Made by a program: the position numbers and the translations under genes | DNA from: Cydia pomonella | Lineage: Eukaryota; Arthropoda; Insecta; Lepidoptera; Tortricidae | DNA length: 64,000 bases | NCBI RefSeq assembly: GCF_033807575.1 | Contig: NC_084705.1 | Location: 18,346,019 to 18,410,018, forward strand | Reading direction: 5' to 3' | Notes under the pieces: model-generated | Databases searched by the model: none | Told to the model about the DNA's origin: nothing | What the model saw: only the letters and a program-made list of their open reading frames with translations | Shown here: in pieces, positions 35,819-47,929 of the stretch | Layout of the letters: each line of letters begins with the position of its first letter | How positions within the stretch are numbered: position 1 is the stretch's first letter

Positions 35819-36790
35819 ATAATGTAGTAACCATGAAGAACCTCGTGAAGGACTTAACCCGAGAGAGCTGAGAATCTTCACGGATGGATCAAAGACAAGG
35901 TCAGGCACTGGCGCGGGAGTATTCTCAGAGGACCTAAACATACATATCTCAACACCACTAGGTGCCCACAACACAGTCTTCCAGGCAGAATGTATGGGCA
36001 TCATAATGGCAGCACACGCAATCGTCTCAAGGAAAGTAGTGGACTACCCCATCCGCATACTCTCTGATAGTCGGTCAGTACTGCAAGCTCTGCAAAGTTA
36101 TACTTTGACCTCAGGGCTAATCTACGAATGCCACAAGGCTCTGTCAGAGGTAAGCACCACCACCAACGTAACTCTGCAGTGGATCAAAGGACACAGCAAC
36201 TCGCGAGGGAACGATGCAGCCGACATGTTGGCGAGAGGTGGCTCGGAACTGAGGGTGGCAGGACCAGAGCCAATCATACCTCTGCCTTATGCCTGGCTCC
36301 GGAACATGCTGAGACGCAACACCAAGGTAAAACACCAACAGTACTGGTTTAACCTAGGCACGTGCAGGCAGGCGAAGGAGGCCCTCCCGACAATCGACCC
36401 CGGTTTGTCGAGGAGGCTGAGACAGCTGAAGAGGCCACAGCTCCGGCTTTTGACTGGGGCCATAACCGGTCACGCTCCACTAAACAAGCACCTACTAACC
36501 CTACGTGTTACAGATAGCCCCCTCTGCAGAGCGTGCATGGAGGAAGAGGAGACAGCCGCCCACGTCATTCTTGAATGCCCAGGGGTGGCAGAATACCGGG
36601 CACAATACCTCGGTTCTCCGGGGTCTCTCCCAGAAGTCGTCGGCAACATCAAGGGTCTGCTAGGCTTCCTGGTAGAGTTGGGTTGGCAGGAGTAATGCCG
36701 TCAACCCACCATCACGCAAAATAGGCGCGAATTGCGACGTCGAGTTGCGGAAACCAAGCCCGCGAATACGAATACGAATATAATGTAGTA
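35819..36790 (+). mobile_element. 5'-truncated non-LTR element with 11 bp target duplication
   Basis: 'ataatgtagta' occurs exactly at both edges (35819-35829 and 36780-36790). The inserted body (35830-36779) ends in an (AATACG)n-like 3' tail, 'cgaatacgaatacgaata'. A clean target-primed insertion fits all three features. Confidence 0.9.
35830..36695 (+). pseudogene. RNase H and C-terminal Cys-His end of a non-LTR ORF2
   Basis: One uninterrupted frame from the left edge to TAA at 36693-36695. The RNase H core is complete: FTDGSK (first Asp, about 35879), VFQAECMG (Glu), LSDSRSV (Asp), and IKGHSNSRGNDAADMLA (His/Asp). Downstream is a leucine- and arginine-rich stretch, then CRACMEEEETAAHVILECP, the CCHC-type motif common at the end of I/R1/Loa-like elements. 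The endonuclease and reverse transcriptase that should precede it are absent, so it cannot move by itself. The internal ATG at 35994 falls within RNase H and is not a real start. No stop or frameshift has accumulated over about 290 codons, which suggests recent insertion. Confidence 0.88.
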
Positions 36791-38765
36791 GTTAATTAAG
36801 TAAGTAATTATACCCTGAGTTATGTCTTTCGCTAACTTCCTAATTACACGTACTATTATAGTTCGTTTTTTTAGCATTAGAAAAAAGGTAAACAATCTTG
36901 ACGTATTTTTTTATGAATATTATTGAAAAACGCTTTTTAAAAAAATAGTTTATATTACTTATGAATGCAATAGAACGTAAATATTCGTAAATATTTTTCA
37001 AGTGTTTTTTAATAAAAACCCACTTCACAATCGCTTCCCTTCTTTCTAATGCTAAAAAAATGAACTATATACATTCTTGTATCATAAATAACTAAATCAA
37101 CTAAACGAACGTCAGCAACTTCTCGAAATTTCATCAATGGTCCGACACCGCACATTGTCAGTGACATGATAATCGCAAGCGACAAAACGTTTGCGGCGAA
37201 TAGACCCAAGCGCCAATTGTAGCACCTTGTGCCGAGTACAGTCAGCCCGATATAATCTATAGTGTTATTTATTATAGTCACTACTCGTACATTCGGGTAG
37301 TGTACGAAATATTCTTAGAATGCGCGACATACGTATTATATATTTCCAGGAGAGTAATATTAAATTCAGAGACGACAATATATTTACCTAGAACTTGTTT
37401 ATAGTTTACTTCCTTGTCAAATACTGTATACTTAGGTAAAATAATTCATACTCTGATTTTACTTTCCCTAGCTTGAAATTTATTGGTATTAGATTTATTG
37501 ATTTGTTTGTCAGGGGCCAGTAACTTGTTATCTGCAATAGATAAATATATTTGTTGGGATTGGGACACCTTTTGTTTTCTTGTCTAAATAAAATACAGTA
37601 TTTCATGTTACGCAAAATTTACGATAATAATATTACAAACAGGTAGTTGTCTCGTAAATCATTTACACGGAACTCGAAAAAATTAAAGTCCAGTTCATTC
37701 GTTAATAATTGATTTGACATGTTGAACATTTGTTACTAATAAGAAGCCATATACAGAAATACAAGTCAAAACTTCGTGGTGGCAGATTTTCTTAGGTTAG
37801 CACTTCCTTCAGTAGTTATCATGATATCTATTTTAAATAGTTTTAGCACTATTGCAATTTTATTTTGATAATAAATTTCATTTTGGTTCCCACTGTACAT
37901 TTCATACGTCATTCATTTAACGTAACAGCGATTATGCCTTCCATTGTAAGCAAATTTTAAAAGGACGCTTCGATCGGGTGAGATGAATTTTGCAATTACT
38001 AACATCCAATTTTTATAACAAGTATTAAACGAAAAACGACTTAGTATCGATTTATATACGTTTCAGAATCGCACAATAAACTTGTAGGGACATAAGACAG
38101 TAGGTTACTGTTGGTAGTATGGAAAGATGATTTGACGTGACGCGCTGTTCTATAATTCATTTGTATGACACGTACCGTTGGGAAATATGTCAGCCAGTGC
38201 TTATTATTTGTAAATAATAATTATTTCGTAATACAATATCACGTAATGTTATTATTTCCGTCACTACGTCCCTATGAGATGATATACAACATAGTGGGCA
38301 ATTGGGCATAGATAGTAATCACAACTGGAATCGATGGTTGAGTTGTGACAGGTTTTGGCATAAGTTCGCTTTTAAATATAGATAAAATTTTATTCTAGAG
38401 CGCAGTAACTTGAAATTATATTACGCCTATGTAGTTCTTCAGTGAATTTATAAACTATACAGGTTTGACTACGGAACCCTAAAAAGGTATCTATCTCTTT
38501 ATTAAGTTATTATTACGCATTCTAAATAAAATAAAATAAATAAATTTAAAATTAATTAGATAAATTATTAAATTAATTAGAATAATTAATATATTTAAAA
38601 TTAAATAATTTAGACTACAATACGAGTACAATACCTTTTTGTGACGGCAAGGGAAGTGTATTCTGTAACAAAAAATCATGATTAAGTTTCACTAGCAAAA
38701 TTGTCGACACATGATATAAAATAATAAATATTTGGGGACAATCTTACACCGATCGATCTAGCCCC
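36791..38765. other. Unassigned AT-rich DNA
   Basis: No gene or repeat with definable ends. 38500-38640 is extremely AT-rich. Minus frames of 60-90 codons (36840-37281) have no known motif. Confidence 0.4.
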
Positions 38766-38799
38766 AAACTAAGTCAAGCTTGTACTATGGGTACTAGGG

Positions 38800-38950
38800 G
38801 ACAACATACATAGAAAACACCCATTCCTCAGGAACATATATATGTATTTATCACACAAATAAATGCCCTTACCGGGATTCGAACCCGGAACCCTCCGCTC
38901 CATTGGCAGGGTCACTAGGTCACTACCCATTAGGCCAGACCGGTCGTCAA
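38800..38950 (-). mobile_element. SINE fragment, minus strand (tRNA-related head)
   Basis: The head reads GACGACCGGTCTGGCC...GGGTTCGAATCCCGG on the minus strand, with 'ataaatgcccttacc' and 'aaacacccattcctcagg' as in the copy at 24003. The body is replaced after about 150 bp by sequence containing 'cgatctagccccaaac', which is the tail type seen at 45760. Confidence 0.85.
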
Positions 38951-39027
38951 GGGTTATAAGCCGTTATATAATTCTAAATATTACGGCCCATTTCTATATG
39001 TAGATCGCAAGATTTTTTATATCTCTG

Positions 39028-39345
39028 TAACCGGGCAAGTGCGAGTCGGACTCGCGCGCGACGGGTTCCGTACCATTATTTATAAAAACGGCAAAAAAAT
39101 ATGTTTGTTGTATGGGAGCCCCCTTAAATATTTATTTTATTCTGTTTTTGGTATTTGTTGTTATAGCGGCAACAGAAATACATCATCTGTGAAAATTTTA
39201 AAATGTCTAGCTATCACGGTTCATGAGATACAGCCTGATGACAGGCGGACGGACGGACGGACGGACGGACGGACGAACGGACGGACAGCGAAATCTCAGT
39301 AATAGGGTCCCGGTTGACCCTTTGGGTACGGAACCCCAAAAAACG
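39028..39345 (+). repeat. AAGTGCGAGTCGGACTCGC...GGTTCCGTA-family repeat
   Basis: Opens 'gcaagtgcgagtcggactcg' with 'gacgggttccgtacc', and closes 'ccctttgggtacggaacccc'. It includes a (GGAC)n run at 39243-39290 that reads DGRTDGRT in one frame. That frame is a microsatellite artefact, not a protein. The minus copy at 41655-41855 has the same parts in reverse. Confidence 0.7.
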
Positions 39346-39969
39346 TACTTATAAGTCTATGTAACAAACTTATAATGATTTTCTGTCTAACATGAGCGTG
39401 TGTCGTGTCATAATAAATCCAGGTGTAACATATGGCCTAGATCAACCTAGCCCACTGAGCTCAAGCATCAAATCTAATCATAGTAACGAGTTAAAACAAC
39501 GGGTTAAAGTAGTGGAAGTGGTTTAATTGAAATATTAAAAGTAGTGACATATTGGTGAAACTACTTCATACTTCACGTAATATATTGCTTGAACTTTTCT
39601 ATTTGTCACTATTGTTCTTCTCATGATGCTCATTCATGATAAACAATGAATTAAATTTGTTCAATCTGTCTTGTGATTGCTAAGAACAAATTTATCGTAG
39701 TGTCTGATTTTTCCTCAGTGCCTCATTTAAATGAAATGTCTTGAATATATGTAGTACGCAAACGTATTAGTAAACATTTTGACGATATTCGAGTTGTTGA
39801 CATCATTGCGGCACAGAATATTTTTGTGTTGGTAATATATATAACATGAATGTAAAAATAAAGTATCAATATGAGAACTGAGCCCTTATAAACATGTTCT
39901 AAGTTTTTAACTAGGTAAAGTGGAGTCCTAATGCGTCTATAACATACATACTTTAAACGAAACATTTTA
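39346..39969. other. Unassigned DNA
   Basis: Nothing recognisable. Confidence 0.35.
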
Positions 39970-40150
39970 TTTGTGACTAGCAACCTGCCCGGCTTCGCAA
40001 GAGTTCCACGATTTAAAAAAAAATTATACACCTAAACTCTCCTCAAGGATCACTCCATCGATAGATGAAAACCACACAAATATTCGTTTTGTAGTTTTTG
40101 GGTTTATCGCGAACATACAGACAGACGCGGCGGGGGATTTTGTTTTGTAA
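39970..40150 (+). repeat. GTGCCCGCGGCT-type repeat fragment
   Basis: 'ctagcaacctgcccggcttc' at 39979 and 'gcgaacatacagacagacgc' at about 40110 recall the start and end blocks of the repeat at 27109-29253, but the copy is short and diverged. Confidence 0.35.
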
Positions 40151-41254
40151 GGTGTAGTGATAGTGATGTGGATTCTTACTCCAAGTCAGAATATAAAGAG
40201 ATGCTAGGCTAGACAATCTCTTCTAGCATTCCGAGGTCTGTGTCTCGCCGGGGACACGGTAATTACTCGTCGGATAATTCGGCCACGTGCTCTAACCGGG
40301 CCACGCTCACTTTCCGATCTTGTTAATGTGCACATAGATATTAATTGTGAGTAAAAGGTGTGTTGTTTCTGTTTACAAAATCAAAGCGGGCTATAATAGT
40401 TTCTTGCTACAGACTTGACTGTGTAAGACATTTATTTATTTTTGTAACTGCTGACCTGAAAGCGTCACGACAAGTAGGTGTGTAATTTTCAATGCCAACT
40501 AGGAGTTTTAGAGTAACAAAGTATTATCTAGTCTATTATTAAGGATAGAACCGAAAAAAGAAAAATATTGATCATATATATCAAACTTGATCGTGTTCTA
40601 TGCTGCTTGACAGTAAAATCAACAAATTTGTTTATTTTATACTTTCGTCATGGTGTCTCAACTTGTGTAAGTAGCTTTTAAGTCAATTCAACAAATTTAA
40701 GCCGCCTTATTAAATCTTGATATAAAGCATAAAAGCAACCTTGGCATCACTTTTTGCATAATCAGCGTCGAGATAATTCGTTCAACACAAAAGATACGTA
40801 ACAATTTAATAATCCGTGATAATAATAGCCTCATTGAAGACGGCTTAATTAAGGGCTCATTTTATTTCACTATTTTTTACTATTGCTAAATAGCAAAAAA
40901 TAAACAAATGTTTCGCAAAGAACTATTCGTATATTTCATTGTACCTATACTATTGGTATTGGCATGTTGTTTTGCAAGTTGCACTTAAAATGATTACTTA
41001 CAGCATTTGTCTTTTAAATGACACTCATAAAAATAAGGCTCTATGTCCATTACGATGTTGTTTGGTTGTCCCTTTTGCATTCATTTTATATTATAGCCAA
41101 GTGGTTAGTCTTGCGACTGTCGTAGTATTTATTAGAGATACTAGAAACATGCATACATTTGACTTTCAAAGGCGTTGTAGGGAAGAATTACCCAACCAAT
41201 TTCTTAAAGCTCCATTTGTCGGTTCAAGAAGTTGCATTGCAAACTACAGAGTAC
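40151..41254. other. Unassigned DNA
   Basis: No recognised element. A 117-codon frame at 40939-41292 overlaps the next repeat and has no family motif. Confidence 0.35.
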
Positions 41255-41525
41255 CATGGGATGGGCCCTATTCGAAGCATGAGATACGATAACGATAAGT
41301 TCTGGTTTAGATAAGTTTAGTTAGATATCGTTTGTATGTCGTATAATTGACAGAAGAAGCTCGATTCGGGCAACCAATGTTACTTTGACGTTAGAAATAT
41401 CGTAGATAGATCTTATTGGGATCACAGCGGAATCGAAATAAACGTCAATTTTGACATGTCGTTTAGTTATCGATCTTTTAAAGATCTTTCCAAGATCTTA
41501 ACCGTGTCTTAATCATTCTCGGGCC
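41255..41525. repeat. Dispersed repeat with GGGCCC-type ends
   Basis: Opens 'gggccctattcgaagcatga' and closes 'taatcattctcgggccgaat'. The ends are weakly inverted, and internal 'ttatcgatcttttaaagatc' is self-complementary. I remember closely similar sequence from lepidopteran genomes but cannot define the family. Confidence 0.4.
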
Positions 41526-41654
41526 GAATGAATTTAGTTGATCGACTAAATACCGCAATGTAACGATAATTTCATGCAAGTTCTTGTTCTTGAACTGTTT
41601 AAATAGGGCTTTAACCAATTAGCGTCCATGCCCACTTTTGGGAACCCACCATTT

Positions 41655-41855
41655 TTAGGGTTCCGTACCCAAAGGGTAAAACGGGACCCTATTACTAATA
41701 CTCCGCTGTCCGTCCGTCCGTCCGTCTGTCACCAGGCTGTATCTCATGAACCGTGATAGTAATTTCAACAGAAGCCTGCTGCCGCTATAACAACAAATAC
41801 TAAAAAGTACGGAACCCTCGTTGGGCAACTTCGACTCGCACTGGTTTTTCTAATG
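41655..41855 (-). repeat. GGTTCCGTA-family repeat, minus strand
   Basis: Reads 'tagggttccgtacccaaagg', a (GTCC)n stretch at about 41709-41730, 'ggctgtatctcatgaaccgt', and 'tacggaaccctcgttgggca'. This is the reverse of the order at 39028-39345. Confidence 0.65.
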
Positions 41856-41980
41856 CTGTTAGGCACAGTTAAATCAGAAAATTGAATCAAATGCCGTAAC
41901 CCAGGTGGACCCAAGCAAGTGGGTACAAATGGGCGGTAATGGGTTAATGAGAATTTCGTATGACGTTCTTAATATACTTG

Positions 41981-42204
41981 TACAGTCAGCATCAAAAGTA
42001 GCGGATGAAACAATGCGCCAAAAGTATCTGATATTCCGGATAACTTCTCCAAACGTAGATAAATTTCTAAAATTCACGTTCAAAAGTATATATTTTACAG
42101 TCTTAGTTGTTCTATATTAAATACATCCCTTTTTGTTAAGCTGTTACAGAATGGTAGATACTTATGAAGCGTTATTTGATCCGTTACTTTTGATGCTGAC
42201 TGTA
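41981..42204. mobile_element. TA-flanked MITE, CAGTCAGCATCAAAAGTA ends
   Basis: 'cagtcagcatcaaaagtagc' at 41983 is mirrored by 'gttacttttgatgctgactg' ending at 42202, with one mismatch in about 24. TA stands directly outside at 41981-41982 and 42203-42204. These features fit a Tc1/mariner-type MITE. The 69-71 codon frames on both strands across it are artefacts. Confidence 0.85.
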
Positions 42205-42324
42205 CTCCAAAGGGGACATTGTTGTATTTTTCAAAAAACCTATTACTTCTAAATCAGTCACAGGCGTTAATTTTTTTATAATAGTAAATAAATATTACTA
42301 GAAAGAAATTTTTATACACTGTTC

Positions 42325-42378
42325 GATTTAGTCCCACAGTAAGCTCAATAGGGCTTATGCTAGACGACGATATACAGC
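42325..42378 (-). mobile_element. SINE tail fragment
   Basis: 'agtcccacagtaagctcaat' followed by a diverged 'gacgacgatata' equals the distal SINE body on the minus strand. The head is missing. Confidence 0.6.
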
Positions 42379-43410
42379 GTGTATTTTCCATACGACCGCA
42401 TAATCAAAGGGTAGTTAATTTAGGCTTTAATGAACACACTTTCATAGGTTTTATAAAAAAGGTCGATTTTTATTTTTTCATATAAAATAATTCAGCATCT
42501 CAAAACGTCGCATTAATGACGTCGCGAATGGCACTCTCTATCAGTCTCCCATAAGGATAAACACAGACCATTGCAAGAGAAACAAAAGCAGGAAGATATA
42601 CCAAGTCGAAATTAATAAGCGATGAAGATGAGCTGATGAACCCTTATTTAGCTTTATTCGTATTATAGGTATCAAATTACCAATTGGCTCATAAAATAAA
42701 ATGTACCGCTTTGCCTTAGCGTCCACCATAGTGGAGAAAACTTGATAAGACTTAAGATTGCGTCTGATTTGCCGTTTTCGTTGTTGGCAATTGATAAAGC
42801 GAAAAATTTGTAAGATAAAACTATGTGACAAGCACCAAAAGTTGGGGAATCAGTAGGGCAACAATATTAATATATTGATGATTGAGTAATTGGTTTATTA
42901 AAAACTATAATTCCCCTAATGAGGTCGCCACTGGACGGTCGGCGCAGTCTCAATAAGAAATTCGTTATTGAAACCTTTATGGTGGCCTAAATGTGTTCTT
43001 AATCTATAATAATCCCAAGGTCGTGCGTAAGTGCTGACAGTGAAAGTAAGTGAAGTATCACACTCGTGGCAATACAATAGTGTTCGTTTCAATGAGGCAA
43101 GATTAATTCATAATTAATTTAATTTTAATTGTATGCATACAACGCTGACATGAGTCTGCGCCTGCCTTTGTTGGTCTGCTATTGCGAAACGGATTTCGAC
43201 TCATACAGGTAGCAGTAGGTATAGCAATGACTTGTAATTTTGCTTTCATTGGTAAAACCATAGTACATAGGCAAATACCAAAATAAAAGAAAAACATGTA
43301 TCGGGATGACAGATGCCACGAAAAGTCACGTGACTATTTCAGTGATGTTTGCGGCAAATTGATGGCTTTTACGCCGTAATCAGGAAGCGGGCTGCCTCGA
43401 TGATGAGACC
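42379..43410. other. Unassigned DNA
   Basis: Nothing recognisable. A 96-codon minus frame at 42541-42831 has no known motif. Confidence 0.35.
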
Positions 43411-43524
43411 AGAGGGCCTACCGCGAACCACGTTCGACGTGTTGCCTCCCAGTCACACTTACGTACGAATTTACGAGTGCGACAGAGAGGCAACACGTCG
43501 AACGTGGTTCGCGGTAGGCCCTCT
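43411..43524. mobile_element. Palindromic MITE, AGAGGGCCTAC family, copy 2
   Basis: 'agagggcctaccgcgaacca' at 43411 is mirrored exactly by the end at 43505-43524. The arms continue as 'cgttcgacgtgttgcctc' and its mirror, so about 40 bp pair on each side around a short centre. It is the better-preserved relative of 8374-8477. Confidence 0.88.
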
Positions 43525-43974
43525 GTGCGCGGCTCCACGAACACTATCCTACAAACGCTGGCCGAGTGGTGGGACTCCCCGATACTGAGGCAATGGATTC
43601 AGCTCCATAGCACAGTGGTTTTTTTAAAGTATTATTCATATGTAATTGTAATTTTAATTAATTTTACCAATTTATTTACCCATTGTTACTAACATACATA
43701 TTTAATTTTAATTTTTACCTTAATTAATATTGTTATTTTAATGTAATGTATATGGAATTAATTTTCTGAATTAAATTATTGAATTGAATTTCCATACAGT
43801 ATTTAATTCTCGATTGGTGTTTTCTATCAACCACTGGCATCTTAGTTAGACCCCCTGAAAAGCGCAGATTTTGTAGCGATAGAACAGAACATTTTTAGAA
43901 CGCATTAGTACATTGCTGAACACCCCGCTACGTACAGGTGCGTGTCCCAAATAGGTGTTTGCATTTCGCTTTGG
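43525..43974. other. Unassigned AT-rich DNA
   Basis: A weak hairpin 'gtatatggaatt...aatttccatac' lies at 43748-43797. Nothing else is recognised. Confidence 0.35.
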
Positions 43975-44522
43975 CTTTTTAGGGTTCTGTACCTCAAATG
44001 GAAAAAACGGAACTCTTATAGGATCAATCGTGTTTCTATCTGTCTGTCCGTTTGTCACAGTATAATTTGCTCCTACACTACTGGACTAATTAGGTCAAAA
44101 TTTGGTACACATACGTAAGTCGGTGACCCAAAAACGAACATGAATTTTATACGCAGGAGCCACTTTCGGGGGGTAAATTAGAACATTTAAAGTTGAGAGA
44201 ACTATATACCGTGTGACATATTAAATGAAAGAGCTTTTTGTGAGGATCTCATTTTTTTTACAGTTTTAAAAGTAAATCGTTTTGGCCGTATGCTCGTGTG
44301 CCACCGACGTAATAGGTATAAAAAAAATCGTTTGCTCTGAAACAACTAGGTCTATAATTTAAAAAAAAAACACAGAAAATAGTTCTCTACCTATATTATA
44401 GGAAAACTTCAAGAATTCTATGGTCAAGTGGGAGTTCGAAGAAAAGCAATAGGTATTGTTAAAAATGTGCGAAGTACGGATCTCTTTTGGCGTGAGTCCG
44501 ACTCTTACTTGGCCGGTTTTTA
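43975..44522 (-). repeat. GGTTCCGTA-family repeat, minus strand
   Basis: Begins 'ttagggttctgtacctcaaa' and 'tatctgtctgtccgtttg', and ends 'agtccgactcttacttggcc', the mirrored AAGTGCGAGTCGGACT end. Another 'acggaaccctaaac' lies just beyond at 44572, possibly part of a second copy. Confidence 0.6.
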
Positions 44523-44683
44523 TACTGACCCATAATTGATCCTATCAAAACTATAAGGGATCCTAGTTGATTACGGAACCCTAAACGGACCGTTATCTAA
44601 TGATTATTTATAAAGGTAACATTGTTTTTATGCTTGTTAAACAATCATTAAATATTATTATTTTTCTATTCACACTTTGTATG

Positions 44684-45262
44684 TACAGGGTAGGCAAATA
44701 AGAGTGATACACTTTGTTTTTAAATATTATTTATATTAAGTGCAAAATGTATTAAATCTTTTTTCATAAATATATTATTCAGGGTTGGTAATTGTATACA
44801 GAAGATAATTTCTGCCAAATGTCTACCTCTAGCAGTAAGCATTTTTTTCTCAAATGTTTGTGTTGTTTAAAACACGTTGTTTGCTCGATAAATTTCGAGA
44901 AAAAGTGACAGTGATTGGAACCCAATATCCCCAAATTTTGCAGCTCCTGACTTATTTCTGTGAGGTTATCTAAAATTACGTGTCTACGCTAACAAGCTGA
45001 TGAAATTTAAACAGTTAAAATTGACTATCCGACACAAATTTACTAAGATAACGCCGAAAATGTGCAAAAATAAGCTGAAAATTGCGATGATAAGGGCTTA
45101 CATTTGCCTGCTGCTAGGGGTGGACATATGTCAGACATTATGTTCTGCATGTATTTGCCAACTCTAAATAATTTATATTTTAAACAATACTTAATAATTT
45201 TTGAACTTAATATAGTTAAAATTCAAAAACAAAATGTATACTTCTTATTTGCCCATCCTGTA
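44684..45262 (+). mobile_element. Mariner-like transposon relic with TIRs and TA flanks
   Basis: CAGGGTAGGCAAATAAGAG at 44686 is mirrored by CTTATTTGCCCATCCTG ending at 45260, and the inverted similarity runs about 30 bp. TA stands outside both ends (44684-44685, 45261-45262). The 575 bp element still holds the transposase C-terminus. Confidence 0.85.
44916..45140 (+). pseudogene. C-terminal transposase remnant
   Basis: Inside the TA-flanked element, one frame reads DWNPISPNFAAPDLFL, a stop where Trp is expected, then GYLKLRVYANKL and an amphipathic helix. The next frame adds GGHMSDIMF. This corresponds to the SPDLTPCDFFLWGYLKSRVY...GGHxxDxIF end of a DDE transposase family that I recognise from insects and cnidarians. 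The Asp of APD would be the third catalytic residue. Everything upstream, including the first two Asp and the DNA-binding domain, is deleted, so it is a dead internal-deletion derivative. Confidence 0.75.
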
Positions 45263-45639
45263 CCTATTTACATTCGAATTAAAAATCAACAATTATAGTG
45301 GTATACACTTAAGAAATCATGTATTGAGCTCTACGTTAAAGTTAAGAAGAGTGATAATTAATTAAACAATAATACTATGAGTAGTATAAGTAATTATTAC
45401 ATTCAGTACGATCCAGTCACGATTATGCCGAAGGTTCGATTGTAAAACTTTTACTTGACCGTTACGCTGTTTATAGACAAAGAATTCGGCAATGGCTTAA
45501 ATTATATACTCATAAGCATCATTGTACTAATCCAAAATCTCTTATTTTCTATACGACAAATAAGCGTGAAATGATTTGTAATCACGAGGTATTTTGTGAT
45601 TGAACGTGTGTTTTTGGACCTGGAACAGTCTCTGTCTAA
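45263..45639. other. Unassigned DNA
   Basis: Nothing recognisable. Confidence 0.35.
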
Positions 45640-45830
45640 GTTTTGTTCGTATGTTCGTGTGTTTGTTCCTGAGTTAAAGATGTGCTATATGTATTTAGTA
45701 TATATTTATCTAAATAAGTATCTATAGCGTCACCTAGTACCCAATACCCATAATATAATCTTTGCTTAGTTTGGGGCTAACTAGTTCGATATGGGTAAGA
45801 TTGTCCCCGAAATATTATTTGTTTATTTTT
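45640..45830 (+). mobile_element. SINE body fragment with alternative tail
   Basis: 'tttgttcctgagttaaagat' matches the SINE body after its head. It is followed by 'gtttggggctaactagttcg' and 'gtaagattgtccccgaaata', a tail type also visible (reversed) at 38740-38790. The two sites suggest two SINE subfamilies that differ in their 3' half. Confidence 0.6.
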
Positions 45831-47929
45831 TTACAATACTTGTCCATTGGGCTTTTTTTACCAGATAGCCCTAGAAGAGTACTACAGCATTCAAAATTGC
45901 AACCCATGCAAAATTTCTGGTTGTATAGCTGCTTTAAAAGGATCTGAGGAAGGCTTGTTTTATTTGGGCGTCGATTAGACCTGACCCGCTTGCATGAATT
46001 ACGTGGGAGTCAGGAAGCGATGGCCGATTGACCTCTGGGCTCGGCTAGTCGGCGGACATTACCTTAATCCTATAATATTTTAATCGTTACGTACATCGTT
46101 TTCTAGAAAATATCCATCCTTTATTAATTTATTCATTACCCTAATTGAAGACACAATCCAAAGTTTTTAGGTCAAATATTACGAGTACAAGAGACGCAAT
46201 TAAGTTAATGCATATCACTGGGTCATCATACTTATAAAATAAAAACCAAAAATGTTTGAATTACTTTGTTGTTAGTTTGGGTTGTGTTGTAATGGTTTTA
46301 AAATATAAAATGATTGTTTTATTATCGATTGACCCTTAGAGAAAGATTAATTAGACGACTAACACACTATACTGTAATTAAACTATAATATAATTTATTC
46401 CGAAAGTGCGATAAATAAAGCCGATGCCTTAATTTAACCCCACTTATTATTAACCCCTGCGGCGGTTACTATATCGCAATACAAATTAAGATCCTTTAAT
46501 TGGGTCGGCACTGGGTGTACGCATTAAATGTTTCATGATGATCGGATTGTAATCAAAGGGAATTACTTACTTTACTAAGAAGATTAATCGATTTTAGCAA
46601 TTTAATCTAATCCAGTTCTTACGACAGAAAATAATAATATAGTTACAATACTTCATCGACACCTTCGCGGTGTTATCCCAGCATTTACTTATAATACTTT
46701 TTATGCTGTATTAAGTACAATGTATGTAGGTACTACCTATGTATGACCTTTCGTCCCTCGGTTGAAAGTTGAATAACGTAAAATTCATACTAGCGTTTTG
46801 CATTCTTACGATTATTTACAGAATGTTATAAGCTTGAAAGGCGAGTACGTAAGTACTTGTCTATTGTTATTATAAACCTTATTAGACATTTATTTAGGTT
46901 GATACTTGAATAAAGCGGGTTGTCAATGCAGTATTTAGAAACTCGATTGTCAATTTCAGGTTAGTGGGTCTGTTAAGCCGTGATGATAGTGACCTTCGTG
47001 TTTTGATAGCTGTCATGCCGTGGACACTGGTCTGACCTGTGATAAGTGAGAGCTAATATCACGAACAAATCTTGTATGAGGAAATCGGGGATCAGGTTCT
47101 CGTAATGTCAAACCACTGTGTCAAATAAATTCCGATAGAATTGAGCATCAATACACCTTAGAAAAAGAAATCCCCTGCTGCGCTGGATTTTCATGCGGTT
47201 TCCACTTATCAATATAATGATTCTTGAGGGGAAGGCTTTGATGTATGATTTGTTAAAGTTTTGTTGGTTAAAGTGGAAATTGGTTGAAATATGACGATGT
47301 TTGCTAATTTTGGCGATAAAAAATCAAGTTTGACTACTCGTTCGAAGCTATTAGTTAAGTATAATATGATTTTCGTACAATACATCTAGTAACATCTAAA
47401 ATAAAAGATAGTGTGATTAAATTTGCGAATCTTAAGAGTGACATTTCTGGCGTTACCATGGACAAATTTATCGGCGGCCGAAGATATACAAAATTCGTTA
47501 AAGTGCTTAATCTCAATCGTAGTACCAGCGCGTACCTAGTGCGGATGATGAGAAATGCTACTTTGTGTGGAGATATAGTCGATTGTGTACTTGTCTCCAT
47601 TGTACTTGTGCTTGATTCTAAAATAAAATTGACAGTTCTAATTAGAAGCGTGAAGTTAAAACCCTAAATTGACTCATTCTGTAAAAGCGAAGTTATTGGT
47701 TCACACGGTTTTTATAAGTTAAATAATCAAATTTCCTATCCCATCATTATTCTACATAACATCACGACGCGCCAATTATTTTGATCGATTTTCCGGATAA
47801 TCAATGATTTCTTAATGGCCGGTCTTCTTAATTGCGAATATCTTCACGGTAACTTATTTTTATTAAGTTCATTTCGAAGTATTTTTTTACGTTTTTAGTA
47901 AAATACTATACACACCTACTAGCCTTCAG
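45831..47929. other. Unassigned DNA
   Basis: No gene recognised. Overlapping frames on both strands at 47355-47667 (81 and 84 codons) have no family motif. Confidence 0.35.

Noticed and set aside
39039..39302. 87-codon frame with DGRTDGRT repeats
   Set aside because: The repeats are a translated (GGAC)n microsatellite inside a dispersed element.
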